Source: an uncultured Bacteroidales bacterium
Lineage (GTDB): Bacteria > Bacteroidota > Bacteroidia > Bacteroidales > Paludibacteraceae
Length of the DNA: 45,038 nt
Assembly: GCA_902782665.1 (NCBI GenBank)
Contig: CACZOA010000019.1
Location: forward strand, 1 to 45,038
Direction: 5' to 3'
Under the pieces are notes generated by a model, which had not been told where the DNA came from, did not search any database, and saw only the letters and a list, made by a program, of their open reading frames with translations. Below are positions 14,468 through 22,696 of the stretch, piece by piece (position 1 is the stretch's first letter; each line of letters opens with the position of its first letter). Made by a program: the position numbers and the translations under genes.

Positions 14468-17242
14468 TTACTTTATTATCTTAAAAACTTCTTCTCCCTG
14501 TTCAGACAACACAATTGCTGTATAAACACCTTTTCCCCATGCTTGAGCAGAAATTGTTGTCTGTCCATTTACAAATGTCGAAGCGATAGTCCTTCCTGCA
14601 ATGTCAACAATCTTTATCATTGCATTCTCTGCAACCACCGTCAAATCATTCTTCACTGGATTTGGATAGAAAACAACATTACTCTTTGGCTGAACCTGTG
14701 CTACAGATGTATACTTATCCCATCCTGGCATCTCGTCAAGAGTTATCACCTTATCATGATTCATCACTTTCTTCCACTCTTCTTCTGATGTCTGGTCTGC
14801 GAAATTACTTCCCCAACTCTGATACCATGGCATCATCCAACTCCACATAGCCTCATCCTCAATACATGCGTCTGCGTCAACTACTGGTCCGTTCTCACTC
14901 AAAGCAATAAGTTTCTTATAACCTGACATCTTCTTCAAATTATTGAATACCACATAATTTGATTGGTAGTCAAACGCATTATTGTAGATATCAATTGAAA
15001 TCACATCATATATGTCATCTCCTGGATTCCAGTCTGTGTCTGCGACACTCTGCGGATTCCATACCCAAACCAAATTGTGGACTCCCTTCACGTCTACCAT
15101 CTCATGACGGATTAGCTGGTATAGTTTTGCGTAGTTGGATCCTCCTTGGCGTCCCCACCAGAACCAACCGCCTGAAGCCTCGTGCAATGGACGGAAAATA
15201 CCTGCGATTCCCTTCTTCTGCAGATCAAGGAAAAAGTCCGCAATCACGTCGATATCCTTAATCATATTCTTATAGATCGTGGATTCTTCATTCCATGTGC
15301 CATCAGCATTCATTGCTGTAGTGAAATCGAAATCTGTATCTCCATCTTTTAGCTGACCTCCCTCATGTCTTGAATAGAACTGATCTGTCTCATACGAAGG
15401 ATCACGCCAGTGCCATGTGAAGGCAGGGATACCGCCAAGACTCCACAAATCCTCCATAAGAGATATTGACTTTTGTGTATAGTCGGTATACCACGATGCA
15501 TTCGCTCCATACGCACTCTGTCCTGTGGCATTCATGAAATCCACACCTCCAAGAGCCGGATATTTTCCACTCTTTGTGTAAACAACCTTATAGTCGTCAT
15601 GATTCTTAAATGTTCCATCCGAACCATCCATGCTTCCTGCCATGAATCCAGAAATGATGTTCTTTCCAAAATTCTCATTCAAGAATCTGTATAAAGCCTG
15701 AGCCGACGCAGTTGCCTTAGAATCTGTGATTCCAGATGGTTTTACCTCCTGTACGACAGCAGGATTCACCTCCATATAGTCGACTACCCACCATGTCCAT
15801 CCAGGGACAACCGAGATTGTCTGCTTTCCTGATTTTAGCTTGAACGTACCCACTGTATGTGGTCCATTCTCATTGATAGTGACATCTACACTTGTTCCGT
15901 CTGCCAATTTTACCACACACACCTTGCCAGCATCGTAAGGGATAGCTCCACCAATGATGATGTCATAATTACCGTCGGCAGGAATATCAAACTCGAAATT
16001 AAGATATCCGTCAGCATCCTGAACCGACACTGCCTTTCCTCCTGAGCAAACCTCAGAACCTACTTCTACTCCTTTGTAATCGGCACACTCTGCCTCGATA
16101 TGAGTCGACGTGTTCAATGAACATGGATCGTCAACGATAATCGTTCCCTTATATGTGCCCCAGTCTTTCATATCCTCAAGAGTGATGATACGCTCATCCT
16201 CCATATTGCTCTTCCATACAGAGTTTGAAGTCTGGCTGATAAACTTATCGTCTCCCCAACTGTCGTACCAAGGCATCCACCAGCTCCATACAGCACCGTC
16301 GGCATGCATATTCTTAACATCTGGAATTGGGCCATTCTCTGAAAGTGCGATCATCTTGTCTGAACCCATCAGATCCTGTATCTTATTGTAATAGCCAGAC
16401 AATGAACCATGTTCACCGGCACTCTTATAGACATCCACAGAGATGAAATCGCAATACTCATCACCGGGATACCAAGAAGCTTCAAGCACAGACTCATCGT
16501 ATGGAGATTTGTTGAGTCTCTCGATGTTCCAAACCCAAAGACAATTGTTGACACCGTTCTCCTTCACCATTCTGTCGTACATCAACTTGTAGAGGGCTTT
16601 ATATTCCTCGGCAGTGCCTATACCCCACCAGAACCAAGCTCCAGATGCCTCATGAAGCGGACGCCAGATGCAAGCCACACCGTCTTTCTGAAGTCTTAGG
16701 AAAACATTAGAAACCGCATCAATATCCTTGATCATTGTCTTGTATGCGTCACTCTCCTTGTCCCATTCCGTCGTGCCAGATTTGAATGCAGTACGGAAAT
16801 CAAACTTTGCCTTAGTGCTATGCTCCTCAGTCTCACGGCTCGGATCTTTCCAATGCCATGTAAACGCTGGAATACCACCCTTCTGATAAAGCTCCTTCGC
16901 TAAAGAAATACAAGTCTCAGTGTAACTTTGATACCAAGCCTCAGATTCTTTAGCACCTGTGAGCATAAGAAGATCAAGGCCAACAAGTGCTGGCTGCTTT
17001 CCTGATTTCTCAACTACCGCAGCAAAATCCTTCTGATTCTTCAATGCAGACGCACCATCCATGTCTCCTGTCTGTACACCGGAAACTGTATTCTTGCCAT
17101 AATTATCGTACAAGAATTTATAAATGTTCTTTGCTCCATCAGTGCTTCCCGTTACAGGAGTCTGACTAATTGCCGCTGAAGCTGTGCCTCCAAAGCCTAG
17201 CAACGCCAAACTTGCGTAAAGATTAAGTAACTTTCTATCCAT
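14468..17242 (-). CDS. Secreted enzyme with two GH26 domains, a CBM and a T9SS domain
   Basis: 924 residues with a signal peptide to about residue 24. GH26 domain 1 spans about 30-365 with acid/base Glu198 (RPLHEASG) and nucleophile Glu302 (ALSENGP). A CBM6/35-like module follows at 378-495 (HIEAECADYKG ... GWTWWVVDYMEV). GH26 domain 2 spans about 505-845 with Glu688 (RPLHEASG) and Glu783 (ALSENGP). A T9SS type A sorting domain ends it (VVFYPNPVKNDLTV ... EEVFKIIK). GH26 enzymes are mainly beta-mannanases. Both catalytic pairs are intact, so both domains should be active; they are clearly diverged (for example TAEEYKALYKL against SNYAKLYQL). No frameshift or break is visible. A candidate -7 box TAACTTTG lies at 17368-17361. 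Confidence 0.92.
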   Translation of the reverse strand: MDRKLLNLYASLALLGFGGTASAAISQTPVTGSTDGAKNIYKFLYDNYGKNTVSGVQTGDMDGASALKNQKDFAAVVEKSGKQPALVGLDLLMLTGAKESEAWYQSYTETCISLAKELYQKGGIPAFTWHWKDPSRETEEHSTKAKFDFRTAFKSGTTEWDKESDAYKTMIKDIDAVSNVFLRLQKDGVACIWRPLHEASGAWFWWGIGTAEEYKALYKLMYDRMVKENGVNNCLWVWNIERLNKSPYDESVLEASWYPGDEYCDFISVDVYKSAGEHGSLSGYYNKIQDLMGSDKMIALSENGPIPDVKNMHADGAVWSWWMPWYDSWGDDKFISQTSNSVWKSNMEDERIITLEDMKDWGTYKGTIIVDDPCSLNTSTHIEAECADYKGVEVGSEVCSGGKAVSVQDADGYLNFEFDIPADGNYDIIIGGAIPYDAGKVCVVKLADGTSVDVTINENGPHTVGTFKLKSGKQTISVVPGWTWWVVDYMEVNPAVVQEVKPSGITDSKATASAQALYRFLNENFGKNIISGFMAGSMDGSDGTFKNHDDYKVVYTKSGKYPALGGVDFMNATGQSAYGANASWYTDYTQKSISLMEDLWSLGGIPAFTWHWRDPSYETDQFYSRHEGGQLKDGDTDFDFTTAMNADGTWNEESTIYKNMIKDIDVIADFFLDLQKKGIAGIFRPLHEASGGWFWWGRQGGSNYAKLYQLIRHEMVDVKGVHNLVWVWNPQSVADTDWNPGDDIYDVISIDIYNNAFDYQSNYVVFNNLKKMSGYKKLIALSENGPVVDADACIEDEAMWSWMMPWYQSWGSNFADQTSEEEWKKVMNHDKVITLDEMPGWDKYTSVAQVQPKSNVVFYPNPVKNDLTVVAENAMIKIVDIAGRTIASTFVNGQTTISAQAWGKGVYTAIVLSEQGEEVFKIIK

Positions 17243-17695
17243 AATCCTTTTATTTTTATTCTATCAACATTACAAATATTTCATTTCTTTCACTCAATAT
17301 ATCCATGCAGTCAAAACCTACGCTTCAACAAAACGGACAATATCTTCCCGAGTGTGTATGCAAAGTTAGGTCATGACACAAAGACAACTACGGAAAATCG
17401 TTTCATAAACATGGAGTATTGTTTCAATGTGTCTATTCTCATAAAACACATCTTCTTATAAATCATTTAGTCCTCCCCAACGTTGCAAAAAATCTCTAAT
17501 ACCTAAATTAAACACGTCAAATATATTCATTTTTTTCTTAAAAACACTGAAAAATTGGCACTATAACTAAATATCTAATTTTTAATACATTACAAAACTT
17601 TTTTATTTTCAGATGCAAAATACACCCCAAAAAGTTTGTTATAAAGCAGAAAAACGCTACCTTTGCAGTGCAATTCAGAAATGAGTTGAATGGAT
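17243..17695. other. Intergenic region between GH26 and tRNA-fMet
   Basis: No gene is seen. The left half would hold the GH26 promoter on the minus strand (TAACTTTG at 17368-17361, implying a leader of about 110 bases). The right end holds the tRNA promoter at 17635-17665. The remainder is AT-rich without recognisable structure. Confidence 0.5.
17635..17665 (+). promoter_or_regulatory. Promoter of the initiator tRNA
   Basis: TTTG (17635-17638), a 19-base spacer and TACCTTTG (17658-17665) form a full Bacteroidota promoter, 30 bases before the tRNA. Confidence 0.8.
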
Positions 17696-17768
<73 letters not shown>

Positions 17769-17775
17769 CTAAGAG

Positions 17776-17802
17776 AAGACGGAATAATTTCCGTCTTTTT
17801 TA
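17776..17802 (+). terminator. Terminator of the initiator tRNA
   Basis: AAGACGGAA (17776-17784) pairs with TTCCGTCTT (17789-17797) and is followed by a T run, 8 bases after the tRNA. Confidence 0.9.
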
Positions 17803-17854
17803 TTTTAAATTCTTTTCGCTAACACCTTGAAATTCTGAATCAACAAAACAAAAA

Positions 17855-17882
17855 AGGCGTTGATTGTCAATAATCATCGCCT
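17855..17882 (-). terminator. Terminator of the VanZ-like gene
   Basis: AGGCG-T-TGATT pairs with AATCA-T-CGCCT around a short loop. The minus strand then runs into six T. It lies 45 bases past the gene. Confidence 0.75.
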
Positions 17883-17926
17883 GAATATAATTTATCTCTT
17901 AAACAAAAATAGATACGAAGCTTTAT

Positions 17927-18379
17927 TTAACTGCACTTGGCACCACCATTATTCTCTCTTTCAAACCACTTCGGAACAAACTTCTTAGCAAAGAAAAATC
18001 CACAAACTGCTCCTAATGTATCAGCGAAAAAGTCCTCTATATCTCCCGAACGTGTAGTTGTCAACGTCGCCTGCATAATCTCAATCAAACCACCATATAG
18101 CATCGACATCACAATACCCCACAACTTCATTTTGTTGGTTGAAAAATCAACGCGTTGCACCCACAAATCATGACATAGCGCAAAACTAAGGACAAAGAAG
18201 AATGTGAAATGTGCAAACTTGTCTATATTAGCTTTGATGAAATCAGCCAAAGGACACAAGAAGTCAGGCATCCAGCCCCCTAACGATATTGACGGCACAC
18301 TCGTAGATGGCATCATACACATATTCATGATAATCAATGCCACCACCAATGAAAGGCCATATTTCCTAAAAAACTTCAT
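17927..18379 (-). CDS. VanZ-family membrane protein
   Basis: 150 residues with about four membrane segments. The conserved VanZ pattern is present: DKFAHFTFFFVLSFAL in the middle, then GGLIEIMQATLTTTRSGDIEDFFADTLGAVCGFFF, which holds the family E-x-x-Q, R-x-x-D and D-x-x-A/N-x-x-G residues. VanZ was named for teicoplanin resistance, but most members are unlinked to resistance and have no proven role. A hydrophilic tail (WFERENNGGAKCS) ends the protein. It follows the Cof-like hydrolase 31 bases downstream in the same direction and may share its transcript. Confidence 0.82.
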   Translation of the reverse strand: MKFFRKYGLSLVVALIIMNMCMMPSTSVPSISLGGWMPDFLCPLADFIKANIDKFAHFTFFFVLSFALCHDLWVQRVDFSTNKMKLWGIVMSMLYGGLIEIMQATLTTTRSGDIEDFFADTLGAVCGFFFAKKFVPKWFERENNGGAKCS

Positions 18380-18410
18380 ATCTAAAATAGTAGTTAAAGG
18401 GTTCAGTTCT

Positions 18411-19313
18411 TTATTTATGCTGTAGACGATGGGTGTACTTATACAATTTTGCTGTTATGTTAGACAATCGCAAATTCTTTTTCCACTCAAGCTGTCTCTG
18501 TTTCTTTTTTCCAAGAATATATTTGTCTACCACATGAGCGACACCATTCTCATCGTTTGTGAATGTGATATAGTCCGCATTCCTCTTCACAATCTTTTGT
18601 GCATTACTCATCGCCACTCCAAGACCTGCGAACTTGATCATAGACAAATCGTTGAATCCATCACCACAAGCTATCATCTCATTCTTTGTAAGCCCTAGAT
18701 GATCAAGAAGACGCTGCAACGACTGAGCTTTGTCAATACCTTTTGGCATTATCTCCAAAAAGTATGGTTCCGAACGATAGATGCTCAACTTCTCGCCATA
18801 CTTGCTTTTCTCACGTTGCTCCACCTCCGCAAGATGTTCCGCATCTCCTGTCATCAGACATTTTGTGACTGGATGTTGTACCGCTTCAATAAAACTCTCC
18901 ACCTTGGTGATCGGCATCTTGTTAAGTTTAGCCTCCTTGATGATATACACATCTTCTGGAGTCTCTGTCAACACCGACGTCGCATCATAGGATATAATGG
19001 AAACATTGTTTGCTTGGGAATCTTCGTAAAGCATAGGAATCATCTCTCCCGGCAACACACTTTCAAAGATTGTCTTGCCTGTCTTGTAATCGATGATTTT
19101 TCCACCATTGAAAGAAAGAATGTATCCACCATGCTCCGCGAATCCCAACTCTTCAGCCACAGGTACGATACCAGGCGTAGGTCGTCCACTCGCCAATACA
19201 ATCTTGACACCCTTATTTTGCGCACGTCTCAACGCACGTTTAGTGGTTCTTGAAATTTTCTTGGCCGAGTCTGTTAGAGTACCGTCTATATCGAGGACTA
19301 ATAGTTTATACAT
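18411..19313 (-). CDS. Cof-type HAD-IIB sugar-phosphate phosphatase
   Basis: 300 residues. Motif I is LDIDGTLTDS with the catalytic Asp8 and Asp10; motif II is the Ser/Thr in LASGRPTPG; motifs III and IV are the Lys region at KAQSLQRLL and CGDGFNDLSMIK. The large C2B cap lies between. The tail VAMSNAQKIVKRNADYITFTNDENGVAHVV is typical of the Cof/YidA group, cytoplasmic phosphatases with broad sugar-phosphate substrates, sometimes FMN or pyridoxal phosphate. The exact substrate cannot be read from sequence. A minus-strand -7 box TAATTTTG lies at 19347-19340. Confidence 0.9.
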   Translation of the reverse strand: MYKLLVLDIDGTLTDSAKKISRTTKRALRRAQNKGVKIVLASGRPTPGIVPVAEELGFAEHGGYILSFNGGKIIDYKTGKTIFESVLPGEMIPMLYEDSQANNVSIISYDATSVLTETPEDVYIIKEAKLNKMPITKVESFIEAVQHPVTKCLMTGDAEHLAEVEQREKSKYGEKLSIYRSEPYFLEIMPKGIDKAQSLQRLLDHLGLTKNEMIACGDGFNDLSMIKFAGLGVAMSNAQKIVKRNADYITFTNDENGVAHVVDKYILGKKKQRQLEWKKNLRLSNITAKLYKYTHRLQHK

Positions 19314-19416
19314 TGGTCTTTCGTTTTAATGCTTTTCTGCAAAATTACGATTTTTATGGAAAATAATGATTATAAGCGTGTAATTATTTGAAAATTATGT
19401 ACGTGTATAAAAATAA

Positions 19417-19446
19417 AAAAGAGTCGCAATCACTTGTGACTCTTTT
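19417..19446 (-). terminator. Strong terminator-like hairpin in the murI-cof gap
   Basis: AAAAGAGTCGCAA (19417-19429) pairs with TTGTGACTCTTTT (19434-19446), 13 bp with one G-T pair. A T-rich run follows on the minus strand. It lies 600 bases past murI and just before the Cof promoter, so it would end a long murI 3' tail or a separate small RNA. Confidence 0.7.
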
Positions 19447-19626
19447 CAAAACAAAGAACTTATTTTCCAATGACTTACAAAACAATTTTGTGTATCACAT
19501 TTGGTTTGTATATGTAATATTGTGTATCTTCTGTGTTTCAAATACAATGCAAATTTAACTCCATTTTCAGATCTTTTTGCATTATCTCATCCGCATTTAT
19601 TAACAATCACGACGTAGAAATCAACA

Positions 19627-19656
19627 TTGTTGATAAAGTCAGCGGGTTATCAACAA
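19627..19656. repeat. 10-bp inverted repeat with DnaA-box-like arms
   Basis: TTGTTGATAA and TTATCAACAA are perfect inverse complements with a 10-base spacer. The arm TTATCAACA differs by one base from the DnaA box TTATCCACA, so each arm could be a weak DnaA site. It could equally be the operator of a dimeric repressor. Confidence 0.4.
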
Positions 19657-19969
19657 AATGGCTGTTAGTTACCCCAAAACAGCATGTTTTTTGAATGTTT
19701 TGACCCAATATACTGAACTCAAAATCATACGTGATCCCATCTTCTTTTTTTATTATAATGCAAAATTAGATATGTATTATGCCATATTTAAGCACAACTT
19801 CCACAAAAAAATAATTAAAATTTTGATCATTGTCTTCTTCCTCCTCTGCAACCTCATAGGGTGAGCTAAACAATTTTAAGCTCAAACTGCAGAAGTGGGT
19901 TAGGGTCTCCCAACCTTAACAAAATACTCTATTACTAACAGAATGTAAATAGAAGATGGCATTAATGGA

Positions 19970-19997
19970 GTATCATCCAGCTTACGGAGGATGATAC
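19970..19997. other. 9-bp hairpin GTATCATCC/GGATGATAC
   Basis: A perfect 9-bp stem with a 10-base loop (19979-19988). No T run follows on either strand, so it is not a terminator. It sits 54 bases beyond the murI stop. Confidence 0.4.
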
Positions 19998-20050
19998 GGG
20001 TGAGATATATAAAATCTAAGATGGTTTTGCGTTATAGACTAACTGTAGAA

Positions 20051-20881
20051 TCAAAAAATGATTCTATGGGCATCGATTGTCTTGTCTGTGTTCAAGAAAA
20101 TTTTTGCAGACGCTTGGAATTTCTCCACTGATTCAGTTGTGAGAAATCTTCCCTCCCCATGCTTTGATAATCGTTCGTCCATTTCAGGATGACGATTGAG
20201 ATAATCTCTTAAACTATCGGCAACTATTTTTCCCTGTGGCACAACAGCCACATTGGATGGCACATATTTCTCAATCTTATGCTGAAGCAAAGGATAGTGA
20301 GTACAACCTAAAATGATGGTATCTATCAACGAGTCTGTCTCCATCAACTCGTTTACTTTCTTTTCAATGAAATAGTCGGCTCCAGGAGAGTCGTATTCTC
20401 CGTTCTCCACCAATGGCACCCACATAGGGCAGGCACATCCGTTTACAACAACATCAGGATCTGTCTTGGCAAACTCCAATGGATAAGTCTTACTGTTGAT
20501 TGTTCCGCTAGTTCCGAACAATCCGATATGCTTAGTCTTTGTACGCTGAAGAATATTCTCCACTGTAGGACGAATGATTCCCAACACTCTGTTCTGAGGC
20601 TCCCACATCGGTAGATCCTTCTGCTGGATCGTACGTAATGCTTTGGCTGAAGCTGTGTTGCAGGCAAGAATCACAAGCGGACAGTTGTGGTCCATCAGAT
20701 ACTTGGAACACTGACGAGTATACTCGTAGACAATGTCAAAAGAACGTGTGCCATATGGTGCACGTGCGTTGTCGCCAAGAAACAAAAAATCGTATTCTGG
20801 CATCACCTTTATTATCTCTTTCAGAATTGTCAGTCCTCCGAATCCGGAATCAAAAACTCCAATCGAACCCTTCTTATCCAT
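20051..20881 (-). CDS. murI: Glutamate racemase
   Basis: 276 residues. It converts L-glutamate to D-glutamate for peptidoglycan. The N-terminus GVFDSGFGGLTILKEI carries the catalytic Asp11; the two catalytic cysteines are Cys74 in ILACNTASAK and Cys193 in LGCTHYPLLQ. The FLGDNARAPYGTRS substrate loop is also present. It is the last gene of the porG-uppS-bamA-ompH cluster, after an intervening tRNA-Trp, the same neighbourhood seen in other Bacteroidota. The stop codon lies within a short TAGAATCA/TGATTCTA inverted repeat (20046-20066). Confidence 0.97.
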   Translation of the reverse strand: MDKKGSIGVFDSGFGGLTILKEIIKVMPEYDFLFLGDNARAPYGTRSFDIVYEYTRQCSKYLMDHNCPLVILACNTASAKALRTIQQKDLPMWEPQNRVLGIIRPTVENILQRTKTKHIGLFGTSGTINSKTYPLEFAKTDPDVVVNGCACPMWVPLVENGEYDSPGADYFIEKKVNELMETDSLIDTIILGCTHYPLLQHKIEKYVPSNVAVVPQGKIVADSLRDYLNRHPEMDERLSKHGEGRFLTTESVEKFQASAKIFLNTDKTIDAHRIIF

Positions 20882-20927
20882 AACTTGTAATTATAAACAG
20901 ACAAAAGCGTCTCCTTTCAAAAATATG

Positions 20928-20951
20928 AGAGACGGTGCGATCACCGTCTCT
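20928..20951 (-). terminator. Terminator behind tRNA-Trp
   Basis: AGAGACGGTG (20928-20937) pairs with CACCGTCTCT (20942-20951) over a 4-base loop, followed on the minus strand by CATATTTTT. A nearby CGTCTC (20908-20913) could pair with the GAGACG of the stem, giving an alternative fold. Confidence 0.8.
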
Positions 20952-20969
20952 TCAAATTCGTTTTATAAG

Positions 20970-21042
20970 CACGGAATGAGAGGCTCGAACTCCCGACACC
21001 TGGTTTTGGAGACCAGTGCTCTACCAACTGAGCTAATTCCGT
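20970..21042 (-). tRNA. tRNA-Trp (CCA)
   Basis: 73 bases on the minus strand give a full cloverleaf: acceptor ACGGAAT/ATTCCGT, D stem GCTC/GAGC, anticodon stem CTGGT/ACCAG with loop CTCCAAA (anticodon CCA), T stem GGGAG/CTCTC with loop TTCGAGC, and discriminator G. The 3' CCA is not encoded. It lies between the third Skp/OmpH gene and murI. Confidence 0.95.
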
Positions 21043-21096
21043 ATACAGTCCTCTTGCCGGAACAAGAGAACTGGTTATTATTCATTCACCTGCCAA

Positions 21097-21600
21097 TTAC
21101 TTAGTCACACCAAGTTTCTTAAGCACAAGGTCAGTGATATCTGTTGCAGTCGCTGACTTAAATAGAAGTGCGTTTGTGTCGAAGATGTATGTGAATCCAT
21201 TCTCCTCTGAAACTGCCTTGATGGCTGCAAGAATCTTCTCACGGATAGGATTCTGAAGTTCCTCCTGCTTCTGCTGCAATGCATTCTGAGCGATCTGGAA
21301 ATAGTTCTTCATCTTCTCCTGTAGAGATAGAAGCTCTTCCTCACGATTCTTCTTGATTGTCTCATCCATTGCACCAACATTCTGCTGATACTCAGAAGCC
21401 TTACGAGTATACTCCTCCTCCATACGCTTCATCTCTGTCTCATAAGATGCCTGAACCTCCTTCAACTTAGTCTCAACATCCTTTAGTTCTGGCAATTTTA
21501 AGAAAAGTGAATTTACATCAAGGTGTCCAAGTTTCACTGCCTGCGCGTTAGCAAATAGTGGCATAACGCACAATAGAACTGCTAAAAGTCTTTTTACCAT
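21097..21600 (-). CDS. Skp/OmpH-family periplasmic chaperone (third copy)
   Basis: 167 residues with a signal peptide (cleavage after LFANA-QA). The mature protein is mostly a long charged coiled coil (about 40-110, KLKEVQASYETEMKRMEEEYTRKASEY), then a short strand region ending VLKKLGVTK. This is the Skp/OmpH plan: a trimeric jellyfish-shaped chaperone that holds unfolded outer-membrane proteins for BamA. It is the last of three tandem homologues and sits 16 bases behind the second, so one transcript with bamA is likely. Confidence 0.9.
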   Translation of the reverse strand: MVKRLLAVLLCVMPLFANAQAVKLGHLDVNSLFLKLPELKDVETKLKEVQASYETEMKRMEEEYTRKASEYQQNVGAMDETIKKNREEELLSLQEKMKNYFQIAQNALQQKQEELQNPIREKILAAIKAVSEENGFTYIFDTNALLFKSATATDITDLVLKKLGVTK

Positions 21601-21616
21601 ATTTCGTTTTAATTAT

Positions 21617-22138
21617 TTATTTGATTCCTAATTTTCTTTTGATCATACTAGTAATATTCACTGCCTGTGGTGAACAATACTTCAAATCTTTCACATCCCA
21701 CACATAAAGAAACCCCTGCTCTTTAGCGACTTCAGCCACAGCCTGTTCTATCTTTTTATGTACTGGGATATAAAGCTCGTTTCTTTTATCCGACAATGTC
21801 TTGCTTGCCATGTCATAGTAGTTCTGCATCTTGAGTTTTATTGTATGGATTTCCTCCATACGCACTCTCTTGATTGTCTCATCCCACGAAGATTGCTCTT
21901 TCTGATATTCCGCAGCCTTACGAGTATATTCGCCCTCCATCTTCACCATCTCAGCCTCATACTGGTCCGACAAACTTTTCAATGTTCGCTCGGCAGCCTC
22001 TGTCTCCTTCATCAGTTTGATGACTTCAGATTCATCATAATGAGCAAGTTTGACGTGGGTATTCTGTGCAGACGCGAATCCGAAAGTCAGCACAAATAAG
22101 AACGTCAACGACAAATATTTCAAGCCAGACATAATCAT
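21617..22138 (-). CDS. Skp/OmpH-family periplasmic chaperone (second copy)
   Basis: 173 residues with a signal peptide (MIMSGLKYLSLTFLFVLTFGFASAQ) and a coiled-coil body (EAAERTLKSLSDQYEAEMVKMEGEYTRKA). The C-terminal MIKRKLGIK matches its neighbours. The first ATG overlaps the stop of the preceding gene as ATGA, so translation is coupled. By eye it is closer to the third copy (shared EYTRKA-EYQ segment) than to the first. Confidence 0.9.
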   Translation of the reverse strand: MIMSGLKYLSLTFLFVLTFGFASAQNTHVKLAHYDESEVIKLMKETEAAERTLKSLSDQYEAEMVKMEGEYTRKAAEYQKEQSSWDETIKRVRMEEIHTIKLKMQNYYDMASKTLSDKRNELYIPVHKKIEQAVAEVAKEQGFLYVWDVKDLKYCSPQAVNITSMIKRKLGIK

Positions 22139-22683
22139 TTCGTGTATCCAAGTTTACTTAGAACTTCATCACTGATATCAATCTTTGCAGAGAAGTACAT
22201 TATACCGACTGTAGATGCCTTGTCAAGCACAAGAGTATATCCCTTCTGCTCTGCGACGTCTTTCACAGCGACATAAACCTCATCTTGAATTGGTTTCATC
22301 AGGCTCTCCTTCTTCTTGTAAAGTTCACCATCAGGACCGAAGTATTTTCTGGCAAGGTCGTTTGCCTCTTTTTCTTTTGCCAAAATATCTTTCTCCTTAG
22401 CTTTCTTCATCTCATCCGACAAGAAAACCACCTCTGTCTGATAATTTTTCTGAAGCACACGAGCCTCTTCATGCTTCTGCTCCACCTCTGTCTGCCACTT
22501 CTTTGTGATCTGCTTCACCTGCTCATTGGCTGACTCATACATTGGCATATTCTTCAGAATATATTCAACGTCGACAACAGCTATCTTACCACTGCCGAAC
22601 TGGGCAAAACTGCTTACAGAATAAGCAAGCATTATAATTGCCACAAATATTTTTGACGCTAATCTGCTCATTTCTTTCTTCAA
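22135..22683 (-). CDS. Skp/OmpH-family periplasmic chaperone (first copy)
   Basis: 182 residues with a signal peptide ending SSFAQ. The mature start GSGKIAVVDVEYILKNMPMYESA is the classical OmpH opening. The coiled coil follows (KKWQTEVEQKHEEARVLQKNYQTEVVF), then a conserved end VLDKASTVGIMYFSAKIDISDEVLSKLGY. It starts 13 bases after bamA. ATGs at residues 1 and 5 are both possible starts. Confidence 0.92.
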   Translation of the reverse strand: MKKEMSRLASKIFVAIIMLAYSVSSFAQFGSGKIAVVDVEYILKNMPMYESANEQVKQITKKWQTEVEQKHEEARVLQKNYQTEVVFLSDEMKKAKEKDILAKEKEANDLARKYFGPDGELYKKKESLMKPIQDEVYVAVKDVAEQKGYTLVLDKASTVGIMYFSAKIDISDEVLSKLGYTK

Positions 22684-22696
22684 TTGATGTTACACA

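Larger units (their letters stand above)
19314..20050. other. Gene-poor region rich in inverted repeats
   Basis: No convincing gene is found in these 740 bases. They contain the Cof promoter (19347-19340), a 13-bp terminator-like hairpin (19417-19446), a 10-bp inverted repeat TTGTTGATAA/TTATCAACAA (19627-19656), a short GAGCT/AGCTC hairpin near 19863-19883, and a 9-bp hairpin (19970-19997). The stretch 19860-20040 is less AT-rich than its surroundings and looks structured. It may hold an untranslated RNA of a class I do not recognise. Confidence 0.45.

Noticed and set aside
14468-17242. Assembly artefact joining two GH26 genes
   Set aside because: The domains differ in sequence throughout and are joined by an intact CBM; a duplication artefact would be identical.
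19560-19660. Replication origin with DnaA boxes
   Set aside because: Only two weak box-like arms (TTATCAACA) were seen, no dnaA or dnaN gene is near, and the strand switch of genes lies at 32.3 kb, not here. Skew analysis of the genome would decide.
19658-19864. Plus-strand frame of 68 codons (MAVSYPKTACF...)
   Set aside because: No convincing ribosome site, promoter or family match, and composition follows the AT-rich spacer.
20046-20066. Terminator at the murI stop codon
   Set aside because: The TAGAATCA/TGATTCTA stem lacks a T run after it on the minus strand.
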